Positions 48,601-56,745 of a stretch of DNA of 64,000 nt are shown one piece after another. This DNA is from Pseudomonas sp. PA27(2017) (GTDB lineage: Bacteria; Pseudomonadota; Gammaproteobacteria; Pseudomonadales; Pseudomonadaceae). A program made the translations under genes and the position numbers. The notes beneath the pieces were generated by a model. It did not search any database and was not told the DNA's origin. It was given only the letters and a program-made list of their open reading frames with translations. Every line of letters begins with the position of its first letter. The first letter of the stretch is position 1. The stretch is from positions 240,272 to 304,271 of the forward strand of contig NZ_MSXW01000022.1 of the NCBI RefSeq assembly GCF_001945445.1. The letters run 5' to 3'.

Positions 48601-51600
48601 CGACATCGCGTAACACGCCACCGGCCTGGCTACCAAAGAAGTCGGCAGCGTTCACCGAGTTGGCGATACTGGGGTCGACACGCCAGTCGACCGTGCTGAC
48701 CTGGCTGGTATAGCCGGCGCGGGTCACGGTAAAGGTGAATTCGACGTAGCCGCTGTTGCCCTCGCCCTTGTCTGCCGAAAACGCGCTGATGCTCAGCGAC
48801 GCATCGTCGTTGGTCAGCGTCGTTGTGGCGCTGGCGGTGCCAATGCTGGCATTCGCCGACGGGTTGGAAAGCGTCACGGTGACGGCCTCGTCACCCTCGA
48901 CGCTGGAGTCGCCACGCACGCGAATCACCACGCTGGCGGTGCTTTGGCCATCGGCGAAGCTGAGCGTCCCGCTGTAGGCCTGACCAGCCCCCAGATCGCT
49001 GGCGTTCAAACCACCGCTCAGTGCCCAGGTCATGTCCCTGGCACCGCTGAACGAACCGCTGCGGGTCACGGTGAAGATCACGTCGCGCTCGCCGCTATTG
49101 CCTTCTGCCTGCGTCGTGGCGTTGGCGGCGATGCTGAAGCTGGCGTCGTCATTGAGCACCTGAGTGCTGGCCGTGCCCTCGCCCGCCTCGATGGTGCCGC
49201 CAACCGGGTTGAACAACGACACCTGCAGCGACTCGTTGCTCTCCACGGTGTTGTCGCCACGCACGCGGATGGTGATGGTCTGGCTGGTCTGACCGGCGGC
49301 GAAGTTGACCGTGCCGCTGGGCAGCCCGGCGTTGTTGCCAAGTGCATCCTGGCTGCCTTGAAAATCGCTGGCATTGATGCCAGTGGCCGGATCCAGGCGC
49401 CACTGCGCGGAGCCTGTGCCAGTGGTCACACCAGTGCGCGTGACGGTGAAGGTAAATTCGCTGACATCCCCCGTGGCGCCTTCGCTCTGTGCAGCCGGCG
49501 CGCTGATGCTGAAGTTGGTGTCGTCGTTGGTGACCAGGGTGCTGTCGCTGGCCTTGATCAGGATGCCGGCGCTGGGGTTGCTCAGGGTCAGGGTGAACGC
49601 CTCGTCGGCCTCCACACGGGTATCGCCGCGCAAGATAAAGCTGACGGTGCGCTCGGACTGGCCAGGAGCGAAGGTCAGGCTGCCGGTCGGCAAGCCGCCG
49701 AGGGTGTCGGCCGCGTCGCCGCCGTTGCTGCCGGTGATCTGGTAGTCGACAGTGGCGCTGCCGCTGAGATCACCGCTACGCACGATGGTGTAGATCACCG
49801 TCTTGCTGCCGCTGTTGCCCTCACTGATGCTGGCCTGCTCGGCGTTCACCGAGAAACCCTGGTCGTCGTTGCGGATCACCCCATCGGCCGTGCCATCGAC
49901 CACGGCCTGCGGCGTGCCGTCGTCCAGGCGGGCATTGCTCAGGGTAACGGTGAAGGCTTCGTCGGCCTCAACCTGCAGGTCGCCGTTCACCTGAATGGTC
50001 AGGGTCTTGCTCGCCTCGCCGGCGGCGAAGCTCAGGGTACCGCTGCTGGCAGCGAAATCCGCGGCATTGGCGATGCCGGATAGCGACCAGTCCACCAGGG
50101 CAGCCGAGGCCAGGTCGCCAGCGCGCGTCACAGTGAAGGTGAACGGGGTGGTGCCGCTGTGGCCTTCGGCCTTGTCGGCGGCCAGTGGGGTGATGGAGAA
50201 GCCCATGTCGTCGTTGTCGATACGGGTCTCGGCACTGGCTACCGTCAGTTCGGTGTTGCCATCGCGGGCCTGGAGCTCGACGCCGAAGGTCTCATTCAGT
50301 TCGATGTGCCCATCGCCGGCCACACGCACGGTGATCTGCACGCTGGCCTGGCCTTCGGCAAAAGCCACGGTGCCGGACGGCAGACCGGCGTTAGCGCCGA
50401 GTGCATCCTGACCAGTAACGAAGTCGGCCAGGCTGGCGGCATCGACGCCCTGCCCAACCGCGACTTTCCAGTCGACGCTGGTGGCGCGCAGGTCACCGCT
50501 GCGGGTCACGGTAAAGGTGAAGCTGCGCTCCTGGCCCGCATCGCTTTCGGCGGCGCTGGCCTGGTCGGCAGCGATGGACAGGCCGAGGTCATCGTTACGC
50601 ACCAGGGTGCTGGCGGTATCGATGAGTAGCTGGGTCTGGCCATGGGCCGGGTTGGAAAGCGGATTGCCCAGCGTCAGCGTCAGGGTTTCGTCGCTTTCCA
50701 GCACGGCGTCACCGGTCAGCGTCAGCTCGATCACCTTGCTGGTTTCACCGGCTGCGAATTCCACCAGGCCATTGAGCGCCGTACCGGCCGCGAAATCGTC
50801 GGCCTGCAGGCCGCTGGCGGCCCAGGTCACGCTAACCGGGCCGGACAGATCGCCGCTACGGGTCACGGTGAAGCGCAGCACCTGGGTTTCGCCGGCCGCG
50901 CCTTCGTCCACCGCGCTTTGCTGGGACTGGATACTGATACCAATGTCATCGGAAACGATATTGCCCTGGGCCTCGCCCTCCAGGATGTCGGCATGGCCGC
51001 TGGCGTTGCCGAGAGTCACGGTGAACGACTCGTCGCCCTCCACGTCGCGGTCGCCACGCACGGCGATCTGGATGACCTTGCTGGTCTCGCCCGGGGCGAA
51101 GGTGACGGTACCGGACGGCAGCACGCCGCCAACGAAGTCCGCCGCATCGACCTGGCCGGACAGGCTCCAGTCGACGCTGGTCGTGCCCGTGGTGACGCCG
51201 GAGCGGGTCACGGTGAATTCATGGATGACGCTGCCGCCATCGCCCTCGAGCAGGCCGCTACGGGTGGTAGCGATGGCCAGGCCGGTGTCATCGTTGGTGA
51301 TGGTCGCGGTGGCTGAGGCATTGCCCAGGCTGGCGCCCGTGGACGGGTCGTAGAGCTCGACGCGCAGGCCTTCGCTGGCCTCCAGGCGATAGTCACCCGC
51401 CACCTGCAGGCTGATGGTCTGGCTGGTCTGGCCGCTGGTGAAGTTGAGTACGCCGGTCGGCAGCACGCCGCCGACGAAATCGGCGCCGTCCACCGGGTTG
51501 CCGCCCTCGCCGACCACGCGCCAGGCCACGCTACCGGTGCCGTTCAGGTAGCCGGTGCGGTTGACCAGGAAATTCAGTTGCGCCGCCTGACCGTCGCCGC

Positions 51601-54600
51601 CTTCGGCAACGCTGGCGGTCTGCGCCTGGATAGCGAACTGCTGGTCGTCATTGAGCAGCATGCCGTTGACGCTGCCATTGCCTACCGTAGCGCCCGGGCC
51701 AGGGGTACCGAGGCTGATCACGAAGCTTTCGTCAGGCTCGAGCTGCGAGTCGGTGGCGATGTGCAGGACGATCTCCATGCGATCGACACCGGCGGCAAAT
51801 ACCAAGGTGCCGCTGGGCAGCACGCCCCCGACGAAGTCGCTGCCGCTCACGCCATTGCTGGCGCCCGGCGCCAGGCTCCAGGTGATGGTGTCGCTGCCGC
51901 TCAGGTCGCCGCTACGCTCGACCACATAACGCAGTTCGTGACTGCCGCCGCTGCCTTCCAGGCTATTGGCCTGGGACAACAGGTTGAACACCACGTCGTC
52001 GTTGCGAATCAGGCCAGTGGCAGATCCGACGGAAATTTCCGCACCGGGGCTCGGATTGCTGAGCACCACCTGGAAGCTTTCATCCAGCTCTACCAGGTTG
52101 TCCGGCGACAGCGGCAGGGTCACGACCAGGCTCTGCACGCCACGACCGAACTCAAGGGTGCCGTTGAAGGCCGTGCCATTGAGAAAGTCGGCCGCATTGG
52201 CGGCGTTGGCGCCGTTTCCGAACACCAGGCGCCAGTCGACGCTGACGCTCTGGGTCAGGTCGCCCTGGCGCTGTACGGTGAAATTGAGCGAGCGCGGCAT
52301 GTCGCTATTGCCTTCGGCCGCCACCAGCCCGCTACCATCGAGGCTCAGCCGCGCGTCGTCGTTGATCAAGCTGCCGTTGGCGCGATCCTGGATCACGGTC
52401 ATGCCGGGTGTGGTGCTGCTGATCACCACCTGCAACCCTTCGGTAGGCTCGAACTGGCTGTCAGGGGTAGCGCTGAAACGAATCACCGCACTGCTCTGGC
52501 CCGGGGCGAACTGCACCGTACCGGACGGCCAGGTGCCGCCGAAATCGGCTGCATCCACCGGGTTGTTGCCAAAGCCCTGCACGCGCCACTGCACCGTACC
52601 CGGCAGCGACAGTTCACCGCTGCGGGTGACCACGAATTCCAGGGGCGTGGTGCCGGTAGTGCCCTCACGCACGTTGGCATTGCGCGCGACGATGGAAACG
52701 GCCTGGTCGTCCGAATCGATCGTTGCCAGCGCCGCACCGACATCGATCTGGCTGTTGGCGTCCTGGGCCTGCAACGACACGGTGTAGCTCTCGGCGCCCT
52801 CGATCTGGGTATCCCCGTTCAGGCGCACGTAAATGACCTTGCTGCTCTCGCCCGCGGCGAACTGCACGGTGCCATTCATGGCCTGGCCGGCAGCGAAGTC
52901 GTTGACGTCAGCCGGCAACTCGCCATAGCCGGCGATCTGGTAGCCGATCTGCCCGGCGCTGCTGATGTTGCCGGTGCGGGTAACGACGAAAGCCTGCACG
53001 CCGCCCGTGCCGTTGCCTTCGACGGTCGACGGCGTCACGGCTTCGATGCTGTACACCGACTCGTCGGTGCGGATGGTGCCGTAGGCTTCGCCGTTGATGA
53101 TCTGCACACCGGCCGGCGGGTTGCTGAGAACGATACCGAAGGTCTCGTCCATCTCCGCCAGGTTGTCACCCTTGACCCAAACGGTGACCAGTTTCTGCGT
53201 TTCGTTGGCTGCGAAGGTGACATTGCCGCTGGGCATGCCGTCAGCCAGGTTGAGCAGGTTCTGACCGGCGGCGAAGTCGTTGGCATCGGCAGCATGGGTG
53301 CCGACGCGCACGAAGCGCCAATCGATGGTCAGGCTTTGATCCAGCAGTTCGGAGCGCGTGACCATGAAAGTGATCGCGGTCTGCTGGCCCTGGCCGCCTT
53401 CCATCACGTCCATGGTCACGCCGCGCAGGCTCACGCCGGTGTCGTCGTTGACGATCACCGTGCTGGCGCTGCCGCCGGAAACACGCAGGTTGCTCTGCTC
53501 GCTCTGCAGGTTGACGGTCAAGGTCTTGTCGTCTTCGACCTCGCGATCGCCGCGCACGGTGAGGACGATGTCGCGGCTGGTCTCGCCGGCAGCGAAGTGC
53601 AGCAAGCCACCATCGATGCCCTCGACGAGATCCTCGGCGTCGACACCGCTGACCGACCAGCGCACCGAACCGCTGCTCAGCGAATCGGTACGTGTAACGG
53701 TGAAGCTGATGGTCGTGGTGGTGCCGGTGTCGCCTTCGACGACCTGCGTCTGATTGGCACGAATGGACACCAGGCCGTCATCGTTGAGTACCGTGGTGGT
53801 GGCGTCAGCGGTGACGATGGTCAGGTTGCTGCTGGGGTTGCTCAGGCTGACCGTGAGCACTTCATTGGGCTCGACCACGCGGTCGCCGAGCAGCGGGATG
53901 CTGATGGTCTTGCTCACCTCGCCAACGCCGAAGGTCAGGCTCCCGGAAGGCAGCGTGCCACCGATATCAGCCTCGTCCAGGCCACTGGCGGCCCAGTCGA
54001 GGGTCGCCTCGGCGCGACCATTGCTGCGGGTTACCACGAAAGTCAGCAACTGCTGCTCGCCCTCGTCGCCTTCCAGCACCTGCAGGCGGGTAGCCTGGAT
54101 GCTGACGGTGGCGTCGTTGTCGAGAATCTGCACCGAGGCGCTGGGCTGGCCGAGCTGGCTACCGGCACTCGGGCCGCTCAAGGTCACAACGGCAGTGCGG
54201 TCGCCCTGGGCCAGATAGTCGCCAGGCACCTCGATGCGAATCTGTTGCTGGGTCTGCCCCTGGGCAAATGCGATTGCGCCGCTGGGCAACGCGCCACCGA
54301 ACAGTGCCGCATCCAGGCCACTGAGTGCCCACTGCACCTGGGCAGCGCCAGTGCCACCGCTCCGGGTCACGGTGAACACCAGGATCATGGTGTCGCCAGT
54401 ATCGCCTTCGAGCACGGCGGCCCCGCCCTGGACGGCAATGACCGATGCAGATTGGCTGCTACCCGTGGGCGGGGTGTTCTGCACGGGCGTGCGGTCGAGC
54501 GGTTGGGTACGGTCGGTTCCGGCCGTAAGGCTGCTGCCCAGACCGCTGTCGTCACGAAAGGTCGGGAAGATGCCCAGCCCGCCGCCGGCGACGCCGCCCG

Positions 54601-55213
54601 TGCCCTGGCCTGCGGTACCATTGCCGATGCCTGGGGTAACCCCCCCCAACAAGCCGGGACCGAAGCCATCGAGGTTGAGCATGGCCAGCTCCGGCGGAGC
54701 ACCGGCTGGCAACATGCCGCTGCCGGTCTGATCGCCGGTCAGCTGGGTGCGCTCCGGCTGAGAGGCGACGGTAGCCTGGTCTCGTGCGATGTCCTGGCCG
54801 AACAACCCCGTGATTTCCGGGCGGTAGGTGCTGGCGAAAGGTGCCGGCGCCGCGATTGGCGCGGCGCTGACGGGCGCGACGAGCGGAGGCAGCGGGTCAG
54901 TCATCACTTCGTTGCTGCGCGCATCGACGGGCTGGGTCTGGATGTCCGAATTCGCCATCCAGTTCTGTAGCCAGGAGGAGGCTTCGATCGCTTGCGGCTG
55001 ATCGGCCGCAGCGCGCGCCTGCTCGGCAACCGATTGGCGCAGGCTCTCGGCCAGCTGCGGAGCGATACCGGCCGCACGCAGCATCTGGCTCATGCTGGCC
55101 AGCGCCTGCTCGAGCGAGTCGATGCCCTCGGGCGCACGCCCGTTGAGGAAATTCGTCACCACCTGTACGGCACGAACCAGGGTGTCGATCTGTGCGCTCG
55201 TCAATTCAGCCAT
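39662..55213 (-). CDS. Giant Calx-beta/RTX adhesin, type I secretion substrate
   Basis: A single open frame of 5183 residues. Residues 1-256 are an unusual N-terminal part: a helical start (LTSAQIDTLVRAVQVVTNFL), then a Pro/Ala/Gly-rich linker. It does not resemble the LapA retention module; Ala-Ala pairs occur near 117-122 but not in a TAAG context. Residues 257-4970 contain 39 tandem Calx-beta modules. Residues about 4974-5034 carry six RTX nonapeptides (GGAGSDVLN and similar), followed by a C-terminal type I secretion signal region ending QDIIQPYTV. The ATG at 55213 has an AGGAG site. It lies between tolC- and ABC-type genes on one strand, so the system is self-contained. The likely role is calcium-stiffened surface adhesion or biofilm formation. 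Confidence 0.95.
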   Translation of the reverse strand: MAELTSAQIDTLVRAVQVVTNFLNGRAPEGIDSLEQALASMSQMLRAAGIAPQLAESLRQSVAEQARAAADQPQAIEASSWLQNWMANSDIQTQPVDARSNEVMTDPLPPLVAPVSAAPIAAPAPFASTYRPEITGLFGQDIARDQATVASQPERTQLTGDQTGSGMLPAGAPPELAMLNLDGFGPGLLGGVTPGIGNGTAGQGTGGVAGGGLGIFPTFRDDSGLGSSLTAGTDRTQPLDRTPVQNTPPTGSSQSASVIAVQGGAAVLEGDTGDTMILVFTVTRSGGTGAAQVQWALSGLDAALFGGALPSGAIAFAQGQTQQQIRIEVPGDYLAQGDRTAVVTLSGPSAGSQLGQPSASVQILDNDATVSIQATRLQVLEGDEGEQQLLTFVVTRSNGRAEATLDWAASGLDEADIGGTLPSGSLTFGVGEVSKTISIPLLGDRVVEPNEVLTVSLSNPSSNLTIVTADATTTVLNDDGLVSIRANQTQVVEGDTGTTTTISFTVTRTDSLSSGSVRWSVSGVDAEDLVEGIDGGLLHFAAGETSRDIVLTVRGDREVEDDKTLTVNLQSEQSNLRVSGGSASTVIVNDDTGVSLRGVTMDVMEGGQGQQTAITFMVTRSELLDQSLTIDWRFVRVGTHAADANDFAAGQNLLNLADGMPSGNVTFAANETQKLVTVWVKGDNLAEMDETFGIVLSNPPAGVQIINGEAYGTIRTDESVYSIEAVTPSTVEGNGTGGVQAFVVTRTGNISSAGQIGYQIAGYGELPADVNDFAAGQAMNGTVQFAAGESSKVIYVRLNGDTQIEGAESYTVSLQAQDANSQIDVGAALATIDSDDQAVSIVARNANVREGTTGTTPLEFVVTRSGELSLPGTVQWRVQGFGNNPVDAADFGGTWPSGTVQFAPGQSSAVIRFSATPDSQFEPTEGLQVVISSTTPGMTVIQDRANGSLINDDARLSLDGSGLVAAEGNSDMPRSLNFTVQRQGDLTQSVSVDWRLVFGNGANAANAADFLNGTAFNGTLEFGRGVQSLVVTLPLSPDNLVELDESFQVVLSNPSPGAEISVGSATGLIRNDDVVFNLLSQANSLEGSGGSHELRYVVERSGDLSGSDTITWSLAPGASNGVSGSDFVGGVLPSGTLVFAAGVDRMEIVLHIATDSQLEPDESFVISLGTPGPGATVGNGSVNGMLLNDDQQFAIQAQTASVAEGGDGQAAQLNFLVNRTGYLNGTGSVAWRVVGEGGNPVDGADFVGGVLPTGVLNFTSGQTSQTISLQVAGDYRLEASEGLRVELYDPSTGASLGNASATATITNDDTGLAIATTRSGLLEGDGGSVIHEFTVTRSGVTTGTTSVDWSLSGQVDAADFVGGVLPSGTVTFAPGETSKVIQIAVRGDRDVEGDESFTVTLGNASGHADILEGEAQGNIVSDDIGISIQSQQSAVDEGAAGETQVLRFTVTRSGDLSGPVSVTWAASGLQADDFAAGTALNGLVEFAAGETSKVIELTLTGDAVLESDETLTLTLGNPLSNPAHGQTQLLIDTASTLVRNDDLGLSIAADQASAAESDAGQERSFTFTVTRSGDLRATSVDWKVAVGQGVDAASLADFVTGQDALGANAGLPSGTVAFAEGQASVQITVRVAGDGHIELNETFGVELQARDGNTELTVASAETRIDNDDMGFSITPLAADKAEGHSGTTPFTFTVTRAGDLASAALVDWSLSGIANAADFAASSGTLSFAAGEASKTLTIQVNGDLQVEADEAFTVTLSNARLDDGTPQAVVDGTADGVIRNDDQGFSVNAEQASISEGNSGSKTVIYTIVRSGDLSGSATVDYQITGSNGGDAADTLGGLPTGSLTFAPGQSERTVSFILRGDTRVEADEAFTLTLSNPSAGILIKASDSTLVTNDDTNFSISAPAAQSEGATGDVSEFTFTVTRTGVTTGTGSAQWRLDPATGINASDFQGSQDALGNNAGLPSGTVNFAAGQTSQTITIRVRGDNTVESNESLQVSLFNPVGGTIEAGEGTASTQVLNDDASFSIAANATTQAEGNSGERDVIFTVTRSGSFSGARDMTWALSGGLNASDLGAGQAYSGTLSFADGQSTASVVIRVRGDSSVEGDEAVTVTLSNPSANASIGTASATTTLTNDDASLSISAFSADKGEGNSGYVEFTFTVTRAGYTSQVSTVDWRVDPSIANSVNAADFFGSQAGGVLRDVDGIPYGSVTFAAGETSKTITLRVAGDSQLEGNETLRVLLENASPGNEITTASADGVVRNDDAELSIIGTLSRSEGDAGHGTGAFFEYTVTRTGNLNQTSTVDWAVQHVDTDYLDFTNGSVNLNPSGTVTFLANETSKTFRVYAYGDTGVGSVEGNERFNLVLSNPSGGTSIGSSGSVQSTIANDDTRVTIEWAQARQAEKIDGETTTYTITLTRSGDTAKASSLSWNLSGQDVYEFASGRWEAAVDGADFVGGSLPSGTVNFANGETSKTITISVRGDNVIEDDQWFKVQFTNTGGIDELRAPQTGSQNIYTSDTTLQNNTSASTVYLFGEVQRDEAEFYIQDTPTTGRERFEGDTVADGGSAADGYIEHTFAVYRTISTAGPAWVDWAVQTSVSGYTAMDTDDFAPNEALSGRLSFVDGQSVGYVTIRTRVDDLGEYNEAFRLYLNQASPGSSIQSGSTANPGYANNYAVLKNDDTRFDVSSEHVAEGADLVFTITREGDQRGRDSVDWKIVLGGSETGNESNNVRSDWYKLDPADLDMSAILANNPGLSWDAATRTLSGSFTFLDGELTKTVTLYTVNDTLTETWREEVKMELSNPQNLDGDIETPALGYNQGGWVLNDEPAALLGVTSSTSELFEGNTGSTSVTFTITRTAQPGGSVDYASSVAWQIVGSNINWGGGNGGAQVSSYGGDAAAVTSPYFNTTYGVVNFAAGETSKQVTVTFPGDTVIEPDTLLNFSLISPNDAYSHPFISSQYRDEYGPTGLDPAQSSASTTLKNDDIRLWVGYFGNADPVASGYEGQPLNFTIVRNGRMDNALTIGYTLTNGTTSNADFVSLSGTFTVPAGQYSYNVSLLDLLKADGIIENTEGFTLRLNAPADSAGSSVRFASDASLASGSSSMNVTGTLLESDTRYTATPTTASQSEADAGQTTTYSLTVNRTGYTGVGSVKWRVEGVGANPVDGADFPGGVLPSGTLTFANDMMTGNINIVVRGDGQVENNEGFRVVFYEETLNSAGIVNRPVSGQNSPDLTIVNDDTGISIADASITETDANQTLTFTVTRSGVTTGASSLSWSLLHDSTNAADFTGPLSGNLSFAAGETSKTITVTVVGDVTPEQVENFRIVLGNLSSDISDPIRTSATGTIRNDDSSFSIVAGPAAQEGQAQTFVISRSHDTVQSQTINWQILLNGSANAADLAGQAMSGSVTFAPGELTKTISVQSSQDAVAEADETYSVQITLGTGTTGDTITQATAEGTILNDDAAFNIVAGQTELAEGHSGTTAFTFTVQRSGDTSGSASVNWRLGSAQAGVADFATADQLGDNSGLPSGSLTFADGESSKTITVLVNGDTQVEGDEAFQIVLGNPVGAQIQTGSASSIIVNDDASISIAATDASKAEGNSGTTAFTFTITRSGSLDQPKTVDWAVIGSGVHPADGSDFALGVLPSGSLVLPAGQASVTLTINVRGDVLAEYDEGFSVVLSNPSSGLLISQASAEGLIRADDVVIDVAAPAAQAEGDDGQTTWFDFVLTRSGKLSGTETINWSVAGIGANPASADDFLQTSGSVTFVAGQEQLTIRVPVRGDYSGEVNEDFRLSLNSADGVVFTQATADATIVNDDVSLTLVASDARHVEGHDGLQTVYTFTVSRSGNLDLATSVDWSLQGLADAADFLGGVLPSGTLNFASGDTGSQTISITVIGDRAVEPDESFQVVLGNASAGSDIKVGSATGTIVSDDVHWSIGVAATPVEGDNGATGYQFLVTRTGSGLATTLAWSVAGSGVNPASADDFSGGQLPFGNLTFAEGQMSQTITVWVAGDNQLEPDEGFTVSLQAPSDSLSHTFANQQVTALIRNDDDVFAIAPRAADGVEGTTLTFTVTRTGSTEGTSTVNWRINHGDTDVSDFFATSGTLTFADGQSEMVLSIPVRSDRDVEVDEHFSVELYQPGAGSSVDAGAGSAAGVIRNDDIDLTLASVVAQVHEGDNGTPGRLHFTVTRSGDTSGQTSVDWQVQAGSASAADFPGGVLPSGSVIFAAGETHKDIYIDVLGDGFDEGDESFTLHLSNPTGNTDIVGNDQVGTLVNDDDSLALSVVTRELVEGDSGLTLFTFRIDRTGSAVGTASVDWRAAGIGAHPLSDAEFAALTGTVQFADGETSKTFTVAVRGDELGEEDESFAVQLENPSYGSTITTGPVSAVVLNDDPVLWISADAATVVEGSDGMQTPVTFTVTRGGDLSGPASVLWEVLPSGANPANAEDFGGIYVSGVVAFGVGETSKTITVWVDADTLGEQDETFSVVLSDAEGATILTGEASVTILNDDRGLSIAALGSDRQREGDTGDITEFVYRVERVGDSAGSVSVDWSLRGNGTYPANAGSFDGGVLPSGSLVFADGETHKDLVIRVRGDDVLGPDQGFEVVLSEPQGIDLINDRASGTIVNDDNQFAIRVVDSVLAEGNGGATTVFRFTVTRSGDTASSASIDWSVAGSGAAPADGSDFVGGVLPTGTLQFAAGETSKVLEIVVNGDDLGESDEQFTVQLSSSGGGSSVNPLQGSARATIQSDDVAVTVLALDNSRLEGAPGTTTPLTYRILRAGPDGAALTIGYSIVGAVDANDFTIPLTGTITLAAGVSEMIFSLPIRGDSLREGDESFNLTFTHPAIAGGATTLGGTIRDDDLGLAITGPDSLVEGDSGLQTVTYQLTRNPTGSAETFYWSVTPGAGQGVDADDFGGTLPAGSVTFAAGSTTASFSFQVSGDRAVEADEMMSIVLRATANSPYVLISKDVVLRNNDQAGAGDDLLTGTAGADNLSGLGGNDRLFGGAGSDVLNGGDGDDLLVGGAGADVLSGGAGADRFHYSSPADGMDAILDFQAGVDHLTFDPTAFGGLNSLTSVSQSFTGDIMDTLAQLAGQGNADVYRVSFAPGQFQFGTGSNGHLDELEAAISGNGQHNGAAFFLISNGDVTRLYYDADTASGSDGSGLVALAELANQPDAHSLPQDIIQPYTV
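40112..40294 (-). repeat. RTX nonapeptide block of the giant adhesin
   Basis: Six consecutive calcium-binding nonapeptides are encoded: GDDLLTGTA, GADNLSGLG, GNDRLFGGA, GSDVLNGGD, GDDLLVGGA and GADVLSGGA. They sit just before the C-terminal secretion signal, as in other type I substrates. Confidence 0.9.
40304..54445 (-). repeat. Array of 39 Calx-beta modules inside the adhesin gene
   Basis: Each module averages 121 residues and follows the pattern EGxxGxT, FTVTRSGDL, PSGTVxFAxGETSKTI, GDxxVExDE, LSNP and ends NDD or a variant. I counted 39 module ends. Modules 18-23 (about 45900-48300) are the most divergent and longest, with extra inserts; the rest are close in sequence, as expected from tandem duplication. 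Confidence 0.88.
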
Positions 55214-55308
55214 TTCGGCTACTCCTGCTGTTTACAGCCTATCCTGTGGAAGCGCCAACGCACCCGATCCAGGTGCGCGCGTTGCAACGATTTATGGTGT
55301 GCGGTGAC

Positions 55309-56691
55309 TCAAGGCTTGCCCGGGGCGCCGTTTTCGAGCGCAGCGACGGGCAGCGCACGATCAGCCGGTACGATGATTCCCGGCTGCCGGAAGATGCCCA
55401 GGTTCAACTGGCCAGAGGCGCGCAGCAGGCGATAGGCGGCGATGATTTCGTCGATGCCGGCAGCCGTGGCGTCGCTTTGCGCATTGATCAGGCCGACTTC
55501 GCCATTGAGGATATCGAGCAGCGAGCGACGCCCCATTTCGCGCTCCTTGCGCGCCAGGCCCAAGAAGTTCTCGGCGATGTTCACCTGATTGCGCAGGTGC
55601 TCGGCCCGCTCACGCGAGGTTTGCCACGAAGCCCAGGCGTTACGTGCTTCCTCCATGGCCTGGATACGCACGTAGTCGGCCTTTTCCTGGGCACTGGCGA
55701 TAGCCTGATCGGCCGCGCGGGTCACGTAGTTGGCGCGCATGCCCAGGTCGAACTGCCAGTCGAAATTGACCATGGCCTTGGTGTCGTTGCGGTAGCCGGG
55801 GGTGTCGTCATAGTCCTGGTAGTGTTCCTGGCTCAACCGGAACGACAGCCGAGGCATCAACTCGCGATTGCGAGCAGCATCGCGCTCGGCCAGGGTGACG
55901 TCGGCACGCTTGATCGCCGCCAGCAGATCGGGGTTCTGCTGGCGCACGTTCTCGACGATGGCCTCTTCCGAACTCGGCAGGCGGTCACGGGGGATGGCCA
56001 GCGCATCGAGACGCTCAGGGGTGATCGGCGCTTCGCCGAAGATCACCCGATAGCGGTTCAGCGCTTCGCGCATGCGGTTGTCGGCCATTACCCGCCGGGC
56101 TTCGGCGCCGGCCAGTTGCGACTTGGCCTGCAGCACGTCGGTGGCGTAGCCACGCCCGGCCTCCATGCGCGCATCCTCCAGGGAGGTCTGCTGCTTGATG
56201 TTCTGCTCGGACTGACGCGCGTATGACTGGGTACGCTCGGCCTGAATCACCTGCAGCTGGGCCTCGATGGCGGCCAGGATCAGGTTCTGGATCTGCAGTT
56301 CACGCTCGGCTTCTTCCTTGCTCAACACCACCTTGGCGGCCTGAACGCGCGACGAAGTGGCACCGAAGTCGGTGATCAGCTGATTGATTCCCACGCTCGC
56401 ATCGACCGGGTCATAACGACCGTCGGTGCCCTCTTCACGCTGGGTGTTGCGGCGCCCCGCACCTGCGTTCACGGTCAGCTTGGGATAGTAGGCAGCCTTC
56501 TCGACGTCGACCTGCTCACGGGCAGTCTCGGTGTCCGCGTCCACCATGCGCACCAGTTGGTGCTCACGCAGAATGCGATCAAGGTTGGCGGCGAAGCCCT
56601 GGTCGGCCGAAGCGCTGGCCGAGCAGACGACGAGACAGGCGGCGAGCAGCTCTCGGCGCGCCCGGAAGGCTGGTTTGATTCGTGGCAACAT
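55309..56691 (-). CDS. TolC-family outer-membrane channel of the type I system
   Basis: A 460-residue outer-membrane efflux protein. The signal peptide ends near SASA (residue 28). Two TolC half-repeats with long helices are visible (TAREQVDVEKAAYYPKLTVN, EARMEAGRGYATDVLQAKSQ-like segments, and ARKEREMGRRSLLDILNGEV). This last motif is typical of the LapE/AggA group tied to adhesin export. It is the first gene of the minus-strand set: channel, adhesin (95-bp gap), ABC exporter, adaptor. It is divergent from the response-regulator gene, with the TGTCAG direct repeat in between. Confidence 0.95.
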   Translation of the reverse strand: MLPRIKPAFRARRELLAACLVVCSASASADQGFAANLDRILREHQLVRMVDADTETAREQVDVEKAAYYPKLTVNAGAGRRNTQREEGTDGRYDPVDASVGINQLITDFGATSSRVQAAKVVLSKEEAERELQIQNLILAAIEAQLQVIQAERTQSYARQSEQNIKQQTSLEDARMEAGRGYATDVLQAKSQLAGAEARRVMADNRMREALNRYRVIFGEAPITPERLDALAIPRDRLPSSEEAIVENVRQQNPDLLAAIKRADVTLAERDAARNRELMPRLSFRLSQEHYQDYDDTPGYRNDTKAMVNFDWQFDLGMRANYVTRAADQAIASAQEKADYVRIQAMEEARNAWASWQTSRERAEHLRNQVNIAENFLGLARKEREMGRRSLLDILNGEVGLINAQSDATAAGIDEIIAAYRLLRASGQLNLGIFRQPGIIVPADRALPVAALENGAPGKP

Positions 56692-56745
56692 GGGGCATAC
56701 CCGTCCTTGTAAACATGATGGCCGGGATTGAACCGGCCTTTCTTC

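Noticed and set aside
44786..48613. Very long open frame (1275 residues) on the plus strand
   Set aside because: It lies opposite the repetitive adhesin gene. It is a shadow produced by high-GC codon bias and repeats; its translation has no recognisable domain and lacks a ribosome site.
40304..54445. CRISPR-like or satellite DNA repeat
   Set aside because: The repeats are about 363 bp, coding, in frame throughout and explained by Calx-beta protein modules.
51578..54970. Long plus-strand open frame (1130 residues)
   Set aside because: Same cause: the antisense of Calx-beta modules, with a repetitive His/Gly/Arg-rich translation.
39662..55213. LapA-type retention with LapG/LapD control
   Set aside because: No LapG-like protease or LapD-like GGDEF/EAL gene is in the window, and the adhesin N-terminus lacks the typical retention sequence.
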